From Hyphomicrobiales bacterium (lineage in GTDB: Bacteria > Pseudomonadota > Alphaproteobacteria > Rhizobiales > JACESI01): 50,736 nt of DNA. The position numbers were made by a program, and so were the translations under genes. The notes beneath the pieces were generated by a model. That model was not told where the DNA came from and made no database searches. It was given only the letters and a program-made list of their open reading frames with translations. Shown here one piece after another: positions 1 through 7,171 of the stretch. Positions within the stretch are counted from its first letter, which is position 1; each line of letters begins with the position of its first letter. The stretch is from positions 1-50,736 of the forward strand of contig JBDWKL010000027.1 of the NCBI GenBank assembly GCA_039973685.1, given 5' to 3'.

Positions 1-1
1 T

Positions 2-334
2 TGTGCGCCAGATGAGATGGGCATCGGCCCGATCTATGCTGTGCCAGCACTGCTTGAAAAGCACAATCTCAAAATGGATGATATTGGCCTTTGGGAACTT
101 AATGAAGCGTTCGCCGTGCAGGTGCTTTATTGCCGTGACAAGCTGGGTATTCCGAATGACGTTTTAAACGTGAATGGTGGCGCCATTTCCATCGGCCATC
201 CTTATGGCATGTCGGGCGCGCGCATGGTTGGTCATGCCTTGATTGAGGGCAAACGGCGCGGCGCGAAATACGTGGTTTCCACCATGTGTGTCGGCGGCGG
301 TATGGGTGCTGCTGGTCTCTTTGAGGTGCTATAG
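2..334 (+). CDS. Thiolase (acetyl-CoA acyltransferase), C-terminal part only
   Basis: This is the C-terminal third of a thiolase cut by the window edge; the frame is open from base 2, so the start lies upstream. Thiolases cleave 3-ketoacyl-CoA with CoA, or run the reverse condensation. Visible family motifs are the ELNEAFA segment, the [19 protein letters not shown] loop with the catalytic histidine, and the terminal [10 protein letters not shown] segment with the second active-site cysteine. It ends 6 bp before an APH-like kinase gene on the same strand, and an SDR and a thioesterase follow, suggesting one acyl-CoA module. Substrate chain length cannot be read from this fragment. It is distinct from the complete thiolase at 10536-11738. 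Confidence 0.9.
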   Translation, partial: CAPDEMGIGPIYAVPALLEKHNLKMDDIGLWELNEAFAVQVLYCRDKLGIPNDVLNVNGGAISIGHPYGMSGARMVGHALIEGKRRGAKYVVSTMCVGGGMGAAGLFEVL

Positions 335-340
335 TTCGCT

Positions 341-1372
341 ATGTCTGACGAGGCGCAAAACTTAGATATTGCAGCCGTCGCCACCTATGTGCGTGAGCGG
401 ATGAATGGCTTTGGTGATGTGACCAACGTCACTAAGTTTGAGACGGGACAATCAAACCCGACTTATCTGCTTGAGACTGCCGCGAAGAACTTTGTATTAC
501 GCCGCAAACCGATGGGTGAGCTTTTGAAATCTGCCCATGCGGTTGATCGCGAATTTCGCGTGCAAAGCGCCTTAGCGGGAAGCGCTGTTCCTGTCGCAAG
601 AATGCATGTGCTGTCAGATGATGATAGCGTTCTTGGGTCTCAGTTTTATATTATGGACCACGTGGACGGACGCGGCTTTGATGACCCGCGTTTGCCTGAT
701 CTAGCGGTTGAAGAGCGCAAGCCTGTTCTATCAGAAATGGCCCGTGTTTTAGCAGCGCTTCACGATGTTGATATTAATGCTGTTGGTCTTTCTGAATATG
801 GCCCGTCTGGTAATTATTACGTGAGGCAAATCTCGCGATGGTCGAAGCAATATCTTGCCTCAAAAACGCAAGAGCTGGAGCCGATGGACCGTCTCATGGC
901 AGCGCTTGATGAGCATATGCCAGAAGAAGATGGTTTGCGCACGCTGGTGCATGGTGACTACCGCATCGACAATATGATCTTTGATAAGAACAGTGAGAAG
1001 TGCCTCGCGGTTTTGGATTGGGAAATCTCAACCCTCGGCCACCCATATGCTGACCTTGCGGGCGTGATCATGCAATGGCAAATGCCAACTGGAAAATTGG
1101 GGCGTGGGCTAGCAGGTGTTGATCGCGCGGCACATGGTCTGTTGAGTGATCAAGAATTCATCGACCTTTATTGCGCTCATCGGGGCATCGAGAAAATTGA
1201 GAATTTTGGGTTCTATCTTGGATTCTGTTTCTTCCGCATGGCCGCCGTCTTAGAAGGGGTGAAACGCCGTGCCCTTGATGGCAATGCGTCTAATCCGAAA
1301 AAAGCACTGGAGCTTGGTGCCCATGTGCCCGCCTTTGCAGCGGGTGGTTTAAAGGCACTTGGTTATGAATGA
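341..1372 (+). CDS. APH-like phosphotransferase (ACAD10/LvaA-type kinase family)
   Basis: A 343-residue protein with the aminoglycoside-phosphotransferase/choline-kinase fold. The catalytic loop HGDYRIDN is at residues 204-211 and the metal-binding segment LDWEISTLGHPYADLA at about 225-240. The latter form is typical of the ACAD10/ACAD11 N-terminal kinase domain and of bacterial LvaA rather than of drug-resistance enzymes. Members of that family phosphorylate the hydroxyl of hydroxyacyl-CoA intermediates. It sits 6 bp after a thiolase and overlaps the SDR gene downstream, so it is probably cotranscribed in a fatty-acyl or hydroxyacyl-CoA pathway. I infer a catabolic role; antibiotic resistance is unlikely in this context. 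No acyl-CoA dehydrogenase partner is inside the window. Confidence 0.85.
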   Translation: MSDEAQNLDIAAVATYVRERMNGFGDVTNVTKFETGQSNPTYLLETAAKNFVLRRKPMGELLKSAHAVDREFRVQSALAGSAVPVARMHVLSDDDSVLGSQFYIMDHVDGRGFDDPRLPDLAVEERKPVLSEMARVLAALHDVDINAVGLSEYGPSGNYYVRQISRWSKQYLASKTQELEPMDRLMAALDEHMPEEDGLRTLVHGDYRIDNMIFDKNSEKCLAVLDWEISTLGHPYADLAGVIMQWQMPTGKLGRGLAGVDRAAHGLLSDQEFIDLYCAHRGIEKIENFGFYLGFCFFRMAAVLEGVKRRALDGNASNPKKALELGAHVPAFAAGGLKALGYE

Positions 1373-2153
1373 GGGGCGTTACCAAGATAAAGTCGTAATG
1401 ATCACAGGTGCTGCTGGTGGGTTTGGCGCTGAGGCGGCTAAGCGTTTCGCGGTAGAAGGGGCGCTGCTTGTGCTTTCAGATATTGATGAACAGGCGCTTG
1501 AGGCGTTGGGCGAGCAACTTCGAACTGTTGGCGTAGACATTTTGACCGAAAAGCTCGATGTCACCGAAGAAGAGCAGATGAAAGACCATGTGGCCGCCTG
1601 TCTTTCCAAATTCGGCAAGTTGGATGTGGCTATCAATAACGCGGGTATCGCCCATGAGATGGCACCAATCACAGCACTCGACGTTGAGACTTATGAAAAG
1701 GCAATGGCAGTCAATGCACGGTCCGTTTTCTTGGGCATGAAACACCAATTGCCACCGATGATTAAGCAGGGAGCAGGTGCTATCCTCAATGTCTCTTCTG
1801 CTGCAGGGCTGGTTGGTGCTGGATATATGTCCGCCTATGCAGCCTCCAAGCACGCGGTTATTGGCCTGACCAAAGCCGCAGCCGACGAAGTGGCGCGCAA
1901 AGGGGTGCGGGTGAATGCGTTATGTCCGTCTTTCGCTGACACGCCATTGTTTTCTGAGATTGCCGATAAGTTTGGTGAAAGCCGTGGCATTGAACGCAGT
2001 GAGGCTTATCAGCAAATTTCCTCACGTGTGCCAATGCAGCGGGTCGCAGAAAGCGGAGAGATCGTGCAAGCGATGTTATGGATTTGCGACGAAGAAAATA
2101 GCTTCATGACGGGGCAAGCAATTTCAATTGATGGCGGTTTGACCGCGATTTAA
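1365..2153 (+). CDS. SDR family NAD(P)-dependent dehydrogenase
   Basis: A classical short-chain dehydrogenase/reductase of 262 residues. It has the cofactor motif TGAAGGFG at residues 14-21, NNAG at 91-94, serines at 144-145, and the catalytic Tyr158-x3-Lys162 pair. The C-terminal GQAISIDGG segment is also family-typical. I place the start at the ATG at 1365, which overlaps the kinase stop codon (1370-1372) in the usual translational-coupling arrangement; an in-frame TTG at 1359 is the alternative. It probably oxidises a 3-hydroxyacyl-CoA or a related alcohol in the module formed with the flanking thiolase, kinase and thioesterase genes. The substrate is not determined by sequence. Confidence 0.88.
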   Translation: MNEGRYQDKVVMITGAAGGFGAEAAKRFAVEGALLVLSDIDEQALEALGEQLRTVGVDILTEKLDVTEEEQMKDHVAACLSKFGKLDVAINNAGIAHEMAPITALDVETYEKAMAVNARSVFLGMKHQLPPMIKQGAGAILNVSSAAGLVGAGYMSAYAASKHAVIGLTKAAADEVARKGVRVNALCPSFADTPLFSEIADKFGESRGIERSEAYQQISSRVPMQRVAESGEIVQAMLWICDEENSFMTGQAISIDGGLTAI

Positions 2154-2178
2154 AGACCAATTCAGGAGATAAGCGGCG

Positions 2179-2592
2179 ATGGCGACCCATCCAGATATTA
2201 TTGAAGCCCCCTATGAGTACCAAGCCTTGCTCGGTTTTGAGATGGTGGAATGGACCGAAACACTGGTGCGTATTCAGGCCGAGATGAAACCGAAGCTCAC
2301 CAATCGCTACGGCCTGCCGCATGGTGGTGTGCACGCGTCTCTGCTTGATACGGCGATGGGATATTGCGGATGTTTTACGGGCGACCCCGACAACAAGAAA
2401 TTCGCGATGACGCTCTCCATGACGGTGAACTATCTGTCGCGCCCTAAGGGCAAAATGCTGATTGCCGAAGGGGTGAAAATTGGTGGCGGCAGGAAGGTGT
2501 TCTTTGCCGAAGGTAAAGTAATTGACGAGACGGGCGAATTGATCGCCACAGGGTCTGGTTCATTTCGTTATCGCACGGGCAGTGCTGGCTAG
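2179..2592 (+). CDS. PaaI-like hotdog-fold thioesterase
   Basis: A 137-residue single hotdog-domain acyl-CoA thioesterase of the PaaI/YbgC group. The NRYGLPHGGVHASLLDTAMG segment (about residues 42-61) carries the HGG turn (48-50) and the acidic residue Asp57 expected at the active site. A ribosome binding site (AGGAGA) lies about 10 bp before the ATG. It is the last gene of the left plus-strand module and converges on paaE with a 4 bp gap. A second, more canonical PaaI is encoded at 10099-10539, so this copy probably serves the kinase/SDR/thiolase module, for instance by releasing CoA from dead-end thioesters. Substrate unknown. Confidence 0.85.
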   Translation: MATHPDIIEAPYEYQALLGFEMVEWTETLVRIQAEMKPKLTNRYGLPHGGVHASLLDTAMGYCGCFTGDPDNKKFAMTLSMTVNYLSRPKGKMLIAEGVKIGGGRKVFFAEGKVIDETGELIATGSGSFRYRTGSAG

Positions 2593-2596
2593 ATAA

Positions 2597-3670
2597 TTAA
2601 ACCGCGTCGAAATCCAAAACAACTTTCTTGCTGAGTGCGCGTAATTGGCACGCGAGCACGAAGCCGTCATTGGTTTCCCATTCTTCCAGTGAGAAGTTCT
2701 GGATCATCTCAGCGTCACCTTCCACTAATTTGCAGCGGCATGTGGCGCACATGCCATTGGCGCAGGAATAGGGTAGGTCGAGGCCAGATTGGGCGGCGGC
2801 TTCTAGTAAGGGTTGCTCTTTGGAAAGCGGGAATTTGCGCCGCGAACCATCAAGCACAATTTCAATTTCTGCATCGCTGGCGTTGGTTGCCTTTTGCGCT
2901 GACCCTGCCGTGCGAAGCGGCGTTGATGGGGTGAAGAGTTCGAACTTGATGCGATTTTTCTCAACACCCAAGTCTTCAAGCGCTGATGAAGCGGCCTTGA
3001 TCATCGGCTCTGGCCCGCAAACATAAATAGCGTCATAACTTAGTGGATCAATCAGCCCGCGCGTTGCCATGGTTTGCAGTTTTTCTGCATCCAACCGCCC
3101 GTTGAATAAATCCACATCTTGCGCTTCTTCATCCATCACATGGGTCATGAGAAAGCGGGTGAGATATTGGTCCTTCAAATCATCAAACGACGACTTGAAC
3201 ATAACGCTGTCGGTATTGCGATTGGCATAGCAAAGGGTAACACGACTATCAGCCTCGCCCTCCAGAACAGAGCGGGCGATGGAGTGGATGGGGGTTACAC
3301 CAGAACCGGCAGCTAGCAGCAGGTAATTATGCGTGCCACCAATCGGCGCCATGAAGCGGCCTTGTGGCGTCATCACCGAGAGCGTGTCGCCAGCTTTAAG
3401 CGTTTGTGCGAAGGATGAGAAAGCGCCGTCCTCAATGCGCTTTACACCGACGCTTAAGTGCTCTGCGCCGAGAGGCGATGAGATGGAATAAGAACGCCTT
3501 GTGTCTTCGCCGTTGATTTCAGTTCTGAGTGTCAAATATTGACCGGGGGTGAAGGTGAAGTCGTCTTCCAATTCTTGCGGAATGGTGAAACTGATCACCA
3601 CGCTATCAGCCGTGTCTTGATCGACGGATGAAACTTGAAGCGTGTGGAAGCGGGGTGTTTTATTGCTCAT
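2597..3670 (-). CDS. paaE: 1,2-phenylacetyl-CoA epoxidase, reductase subunit PaaE
   Basis: The reductase that passes electrons from NADPH through FAD and a [2Fe-2S] cluster to the PaaAC oxygenase. The 357-residue protein has an N-terminal ferredoxin-reductase module: RSYS at residues 59-62 for FAD, AAGSGVTP at 120-127 and CGPEPM at 218-223 for the nucleotide. The C-terminal plant-type ferredoxin domain has cluster cysteines at 303, 308, 311 and 341. This order matches PaaE. It is the last gene of the minus-strand paa operon, 9 bp after paaD, and converges on the thioesterase gene. The length is normal for the family. Confidence 0.96.
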   Translation of the reverse strand: MSNKTPRFHTLQVSSVDQDTADSVVISFTIPQELEDDFTFTPGQYLTLRTEINGEDTRRSYSISSPLGAEHLSVGVKRIEDGAFSSFAQTLKAGDTLSVMTPQGRFMAPIGGTHNYLLLAAGSGVTPIHSIARSVLEGEADSRVTLCYANRNTDSVMFKSSFDDLKDQYLTRFLMTHVMDEEAQDVDLFNGRLDAEKLQTMATRGLIDPLSYDAIYVCGPEPMIKAASSALEDLGVEKNRIKFELFTPSTPLRTAGSAQKATNASDAEIEIVLDGSRRKFPLSKEQPLLEAAAQSGLDLPYSCANGMCATCRCKLVEGDAEMIQNFSLEEWETNDGFVLACQLRALSKKVVLDFDAV

Positions 3671-3679
3671 TTCGCCGCC

Positions 3680-4192
3680 TTAAATGCACTTGAAATAGTC
3701 AAACGGTTCCGCGCAATTTGTGCAACGGTATAGGGCTTTACAGGCGGTGGAGCCAAACTCTGAGACCTTTTCCGTCTCCGTTGATTGGCAGCGCGGGCAG
3801 GTGACTACCGTCTCACCAAAGAGCGCGCGTTTTGAGTTCTCGCCTTTTACGGGTGGTGCGATGCCATAGGCCGTGAGCTTGTCGCGTCCTTGATCTGTTA
3901 TCCAGTCCGTTGTCCATGCAGGTGAAATCACGCGGTTTATAACTGGCTCAAAGCCTGCTGCTCGAAGAGCGTTTTCAACTGCTAGTTCAATAGCAAGCAC
4001 AGCTGGGCAGCCAGAATAAGTTGGTGTGAGGTCAGCGACGGCGCGGCCCTGTTCATCTATCTCAACGCTCCGCAAGATGCCGAGGTCTTCGATGGTCAAT
4101 ACCGGAATTTCTGGATCAAGCACCTGTGCTGCCACTTCATAAGCGCGGCGCTCGGTTGCTTTGTCATCAAAGGAGAGGGCGGCACTTACCAT
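3680..4192 (-). CDS. paaD: Phenylacetyl-CoA epoxidase maturation subunit PaaD
   Basis: A small protein of the DUF59/MIP18 family needed for a functional phenylacetyl-CoA epoxidase, thought to act in iron-sulfur assembly for PaaE. The DUF59 core starts at about residue 18 (VLDPEIPVLTIEDLGILR region) with a TPTYSGCP segment near 56-63. The C-terminal extension has cysteines at 132, 135, 157, 160 and 169, a metal-binding pattern characteristic of PaaD. The ATG overlaps the end of paaC by 7 bp, indicating coupled translation. At 170 residues it has the usual length. Confidence 0.95.
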   Translation of the reverse strand: MVSAALSFDDKATERRAYEVAAQVLDPEIPVLTIEDLGILRSVEIDEQGRAVADLTPTYSGCPAVLAIELAVENALRAAGFEPVINRVISPAWTTDWITDQGRDKLTAYGIAPPVKGENSKRALFGETVVTCPRCQSTETEKVSEFGSTACKALYRCTNCAEPFDYFKCI

Positions 4193-4947
4193 GAAAGCCC
4201 CGGATAGGTCCGTTGCAGGTATTGAAGGTCTGCGAGTAGAAAGCCCATGTCTTCTGTGTGGTGTCCTTTGCGCCCACCCGTTTGAGCAGGGGCAAGGTCA
4301 GGGACGGGTAAGAGAGCTTCTGCAAAAATCGGCGCGATACGGTCTAGCCACTTTTGTTGCAAGCTTGCTGGATCTGGCAAAACATCGGCTGTTGCAAGCG
4401 CTTGCGTGACCTCATTGCTTTCAAAGAACTCAGGCAAATAAGGCGCGAGTTCTTCCAGCGCTTCTTGAGTGCGTCGGGTGCTCTCTTCGGTGCCATCACC
4501 AAGGCGGATCACCCATTCACCGCTATGGCGAATATGATAGGCGACCTCTTTGATTGCTTTACCTGCAATGCCGCGCAGGGTTTCATCTGGTGAGGTTAGT
4601 GCTTCCTGCCAATAAGCTTCCATAAAGCAGGCGAAGAACAATTGGCGCAGCATGGTGTGGGCGAAGTCACCGTTTGGTCGTTCGCAGATTAAGAGGTTTT
4701 GATACTCCCGCTCTAGCCGCAAGTAAGCAAGCTGATCTTCATCGCGGTCTTTTCCCTCAACCTCGCCAGCATAAGTGTAGAGGCTACGGGCCTGACCGAT
4801 GAGATCAAGCGCGATGTTGGGCATGGCCAAATCTTCTTCCAGCATCGGCGCATGGCCGCACCATTCTGATAGGCGATGACCGAGGATTAAATGATCATCA
4901 GCCAACTGCAGCAGGTTTTGGAAAAGGGCGCTTTTGGTGTCCGCCAT
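4186..4947 (-). CDS. paaC: Phenylacetyl-CoA epoxidase structural subunit PaaC
   Basis: A 253-residue ferritin-like helical protein that forms the PaaAC heterodimer core of the epoxidase. It is recognisable by the N-terminal DDHLILGHRLSEWCGHAP region, the YLRLEREYQNLLICERPNGDF region and the HIRHSGEWVIRLGDGTEES segment. PaaC is the structural partner; PaaA carries the functional di-iron centre. Its ATG overlaps the paaB stop by 1 bp and its end overlaps paaD by 7 bp, so it lies in the middle of a tightly packed operon. Confidence 0.95.
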   Translation of the reverse strand: MADTKSALFQNLLQLADDHLILGHRLSEWCGHAPMLEEDLAMPNIALDLIGQARSLYTYAGEVEGKDRDEDQLAYLRLEREYQNLLICERPNGDFAHTMLRQLFFACFMEAYWQEALTSPDETLRGIAGKAIKEVAYHIRHSGEWVIRLGDGTEESTRRTQEALEELAPYLPEFFESNEVTQALATADVLPDPASLQQKWLDRIAPIFAEALLPVPDLAPAQTGGRKGHHTEDMGFLLADLQYLQRTYPGLSW

Positions 4948-5249
4948 TACATATGCCCAATTTCGTCGGGAATATCGTAGAAGGTTGGATGGCGGTAGAT
5001 TTTGTCATCCGATGGATCGAACAGCTCTTCGCTGTTCTGCGGGTCTGAAGCGACAATCTCACTTGACGGAATAACCCAGACCGATGTTCCTTCGCCGCGT
5101 CGTGTGTAGACGTCACGCGCCGCTTGGATTGCCATTTCTGCATCAGCTGCATGGAGCGAACCGCAATGGCGGTGGGCCAATCCGTTGCGCGGGCGGATGA
5201 ACACTTCCCATAGTGGAATTTCGCCAGAATTATTTGTCTCGTCAGCCAT
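4947..5249 (-). CDS. paaB: Phenylacetyl-CoA epoxidase small subunit PaaB
   Basis: A 100-residue subunit that bridges PaaAC dimers in the epoxidase complex. The IPLWEVFIRPRNGLAHRHCGSLHA segment near the N-terminus and the EGTSVWVIPSSEI segment are characteristic. The open frame extends upstream into paaA, but the ATG at 5249 gives the normal PaaB length and lies 8 bp after the paaA stop, so I chose it. The C-terminal YRHPTFYDIPDEIGHM is conserved in alphaproteobacterial PaaB. Confidence 0.95.
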   Translation of the reverse strand: MADETNNSGEIPLWEVFIRPRNGLAHRHCGSLHAADAEMAIQAARDVYTRRGEGTSVWVIPSSEIVASDPQNSEELFDPSDDKIYRHPTFYDIPDEIGHM

Positions 5250-5257
5250 GATCAATC

Positions 5258-6265
5258 CTACTCCGCCGCTACTTTGGCAGCTTGCGCCCGCTCGCGACGT
5301 TTGGCGGCATGGGCAAGCGCTGCCTCGCGCACCCATTCGCCGTCTTCCCATGCCTTGCGGCGGGTTTTTATGCGCTGCTTGTTCATTGGGCCATTGCCTT
5401 TGACGACTTTCCAAAACTCGTCCCAATCAATCGGACCAAAATCATAACCGCCTTTGCCGTCGTTCTTTTCCTCATTCCATTTGAGGTCTGGGTCTGGAAT
5501 GGTGAGGCCGATGAATTCAGCTTGAGGCACAGTGGCATCAATGAATTTTTGACGCAGTTCGTTGTTCGTGAAACGCTTGATTTTCCAAGCAGTGGATTGG
5601 TCGCCATGAGTGCTTTCAGAATCATCTGGGCCAAACATCATCAGGCTTGGCCACCACCAGCGGTTCAACGCATCTTGGGCCATTTCTTTCTGCTCAGGCG
5701 CGCCTTGTGCAAGGGCCATCATCAGCTCATAGCCTTGGCGCTGGTGAAAGCTTTCTTCCTTGCAAACGCGGATCATGGCGCGTGCATAGGGCCCATAAGA
5801 GCAGCGGCAAAGCGGCACTTGGTTCATAATCGCCGCGCCATCTACCAGCCAACCAATTGCGCCAATGTCTGCCCATGTTTGTGTCGGGTAATTGAAGATG
5901 GATGAGTATTTCGCTTTGCCAGATAAGAGCTCTTCCGTCATCTGCTTGCGCGTAACGCCCAGCGTTTCAGCGGCGGAATAAAGATAAAGCCCGTGGCCAC
6001 CTTCATCTTGTACTTTGGCGAGTAGGGCCGCTTTTCGGCGCAGGGTTGGCGCGCGGGTAATCCAGTTACCTTCTGGCAACATGCCGACGATTTCAGAATG
6101 GGCGTGCTGCCCGATTTGGCGCACTAAGGTCTTGCGGTAGGCAGCAGGCATTGGATCGTTCGGCTCGATCTTTTGATCGGCATCGATACGGGCTTGAAAG
6201 GCATCAAGAAATTCTTGCGTCTCTTCCGTTTCAGTTTTTGCGCCGATTAATCCTTGCGAATACAT
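5258..6265 (-). CDS. paaA: Phenylacetyl-CoA epoxidase catalytic subunit PaaA
   Basis: The di-iron oxygenase subunit that epoxidises the aromatic ring of phenylacetyl-CoA. The 335-residue protein has ferritin-like helices with carboxylate/histidine ligands visible around Glu59 (SEIVG), Glu88-x2-His91 (QDEGGH) and Glu171-x2-His174 ([10 protein letters not shown]). I placed the start at the ATG at 6265 because a strong GGAGG lies 6-10 bp upstream; an in-frame TTG at 6280 lacks one. It is the first structural gene of paaABCDE. The 78 bp between it and paaX holds a large AT-rich dyad (6301-6334) that could be the PaaX operator. Confidence 0.96.
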   Translation of the reverse strand: MYSQGLIGAKTETEETQEFLDAFQARIDADQKIEPNDPMPAAYRKTLVRQIGQHAHSEIVGMLPEGNWITRAPTLRRKAALLAKVQDEGGHGLYLYSAAETLGVTRKQMTEELLSGKAKYSSIFNYPTQTWADIGAIGWLVDGAAIMNQVPLCRCSYGPYARAMIRVCKEESFHQRQGYELMMALAQGAPEQKEMAQDALNRWWWPSLMMFGPDDSESTHGDQSTAWKIKRFTNNELRQKFIDATVPQAEFIGLTIPDPDLKWNEEKNDGKGGYDFGPIDWDEFWKVVKGNGPMNKQRIKTRRKAWEDGEWVREAALAHAAKRRERAQAAKVAAE

Positions 6266-6300
6266 GCGAGCCTCCGTCAATCCTCATCAAACAATATATG

Positions 6301-6334
6301 TTACGAAAAATATTAAATCAAGAATATTTTGTAA
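6301..6334. promoter_or_regulatory. Candidate operator upstream of paaA
   Basis: An imperfect inverted repeat with arms TTACGAAAAATATT (6301-6314) and AATATTTTGTAA (6323-6334) separated by 8 bp, in the only sizeable gap of the paaZ-paaX-paaABCDE strand. It is 36 bp upstream of the paaA start codon. PaaX-family repressors bind dyads in paa promoters and are released by phenylacetyl-CoA, so PaaX is the natural candidate. That assignment is inference: the arms do not copy the enterobacterial PaaX site, and no second copy was seen at the paaZ/paaG divergent promoter. Confidence 0.5.
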
Positions 6335-6343
6335 TATTTTTAA

Positions 6344-7162
6344 TTATTGGAAGCGCTGCTGAAGGTGTTTTAAACCTGTGTCAGTCGTAGGCGTTTCCCA
6401 CCAGTTTTCCGATGAGATGATGACGTGACCATAAAGCGCTTTCACCTGTGCGTGCGTCTTGCCACCGACCCAATCAGCATTCGAAAGGCTTTGAGGCAAA
6501 AGCGGGTGGCGCAAGACAAGGCGTCGCCAAAAATGGATGGTGATGAAACGAAGCGCCATGGCTTCCAATGGGGAGAGGTTCGCTGCATTGGAGGTATCAA
6601 TGGATTGCAGCAAGTCATGCAAAGTTTGGTAATTATCGCTGAGCGATTGAGGAATAAGCTGATCTTTTACCCAATTTGGTATGTCCTCAATGGTCGCTTC
6701 AAGTGTCAGGCAATCTTTGCCCGCCAAAGGTTCTTGGCTGAGGCATGTGGTCTTGTTGATCTGGAAAGACGTTGCGTGATCAACTGTTGTTGGATCAATC
6801 GGCTCGTTGTGAATGGCGAGGTGCCACTGATCGTTGGTGCTGAAAAAGCTAGGATGATAAATCCGTTCAGAGGCGGCAAGGAAGGTGTTCGCGCCAGACT
6901 TGCTGAGACTATAGGCGCTGGTGCGGCCTTGTTTATGGCGTGTAAGCCAGCCTTCTTTCGCAAGCCTAGACATGGCTGTTCGAAGGGCGTTGCCCTCAAT
7001 GCCGATTGCGTCGGTTAATTGCAAAAGCTCTTGTGTGGAAATCGGTGTGCCGCGCGGTTGAACGAGGTCGCCGAAGATCGTCACGACAATGGACCAAACA
7101 CGCAGGCGGCTGGTTTTGTGCAGTTCGTTTAAAAACGGGGTGAGGGTGGGGAGCGTCGTCAT
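6344..7162 (-). CDS. paaX: PaaX family transcriptional repressor
   Basis: A 272-residue regulator of the PaaX family. The N-terminal winged helix-turn-helix covers roughly residues 18-85 (LRVWSIVVTIFGDL, then NALRTAMSRLAKEGWLTRHKQGR), followed by the PaaX dimerisation/effector region ending in a FxxIHFWRRLVLRHPLLP segment. Family members repress phenylacetate genes and respond to phenylacetyl-CoA. The gene starts 9 bp after paaZ ends and lies between paaZ and paaA on the same strand, so it is probably transcribed with paaZ and controls the dyad between itself and paaA. The length is slightly short of some homologues but complete. Confidence 0.92.
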   Translation of the reverse strand: MTTLPTLTPFLNELHKTSRLRVWSIVVTIFGDLVQPRGTPISTQELLQLTDAIGIEGNALRTAMSRLAKEGWLTRHKQGRTSAYSLSKSGANTFLAASERIYHPSFFSTNDQWHLAIHNEPIDPTTVDHATSFQINKTTCLSQEPLAGKDCLTLEATIEDIPNWVKDQLIPQSLSDNYQTLHDLLQSIDTSNAANLSPLEAMALRFITIHFWRRLVLRHPLLPQSLSNADWVGGKTHAQVKALYGHVIISSENWWETPTTDTGLKHLQQRFQ

Positions 7163-7171
7163 TCGCCTGTT

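Noticed and set aside
341-1372. Aminoglycoside resistance gene
   Set aside because: The fold is shared, but the motif wording and the acyl-CoA gene neighbours fit the ACAD10/LvaA-type metabolic kinases.
5282-5905. Plus-strand open frame of 207 codons opposite paaA
   Set aside because: It lies entirely antisense to a well-conserved gene, has no ribosome binding site and encodes no recognisable domain.
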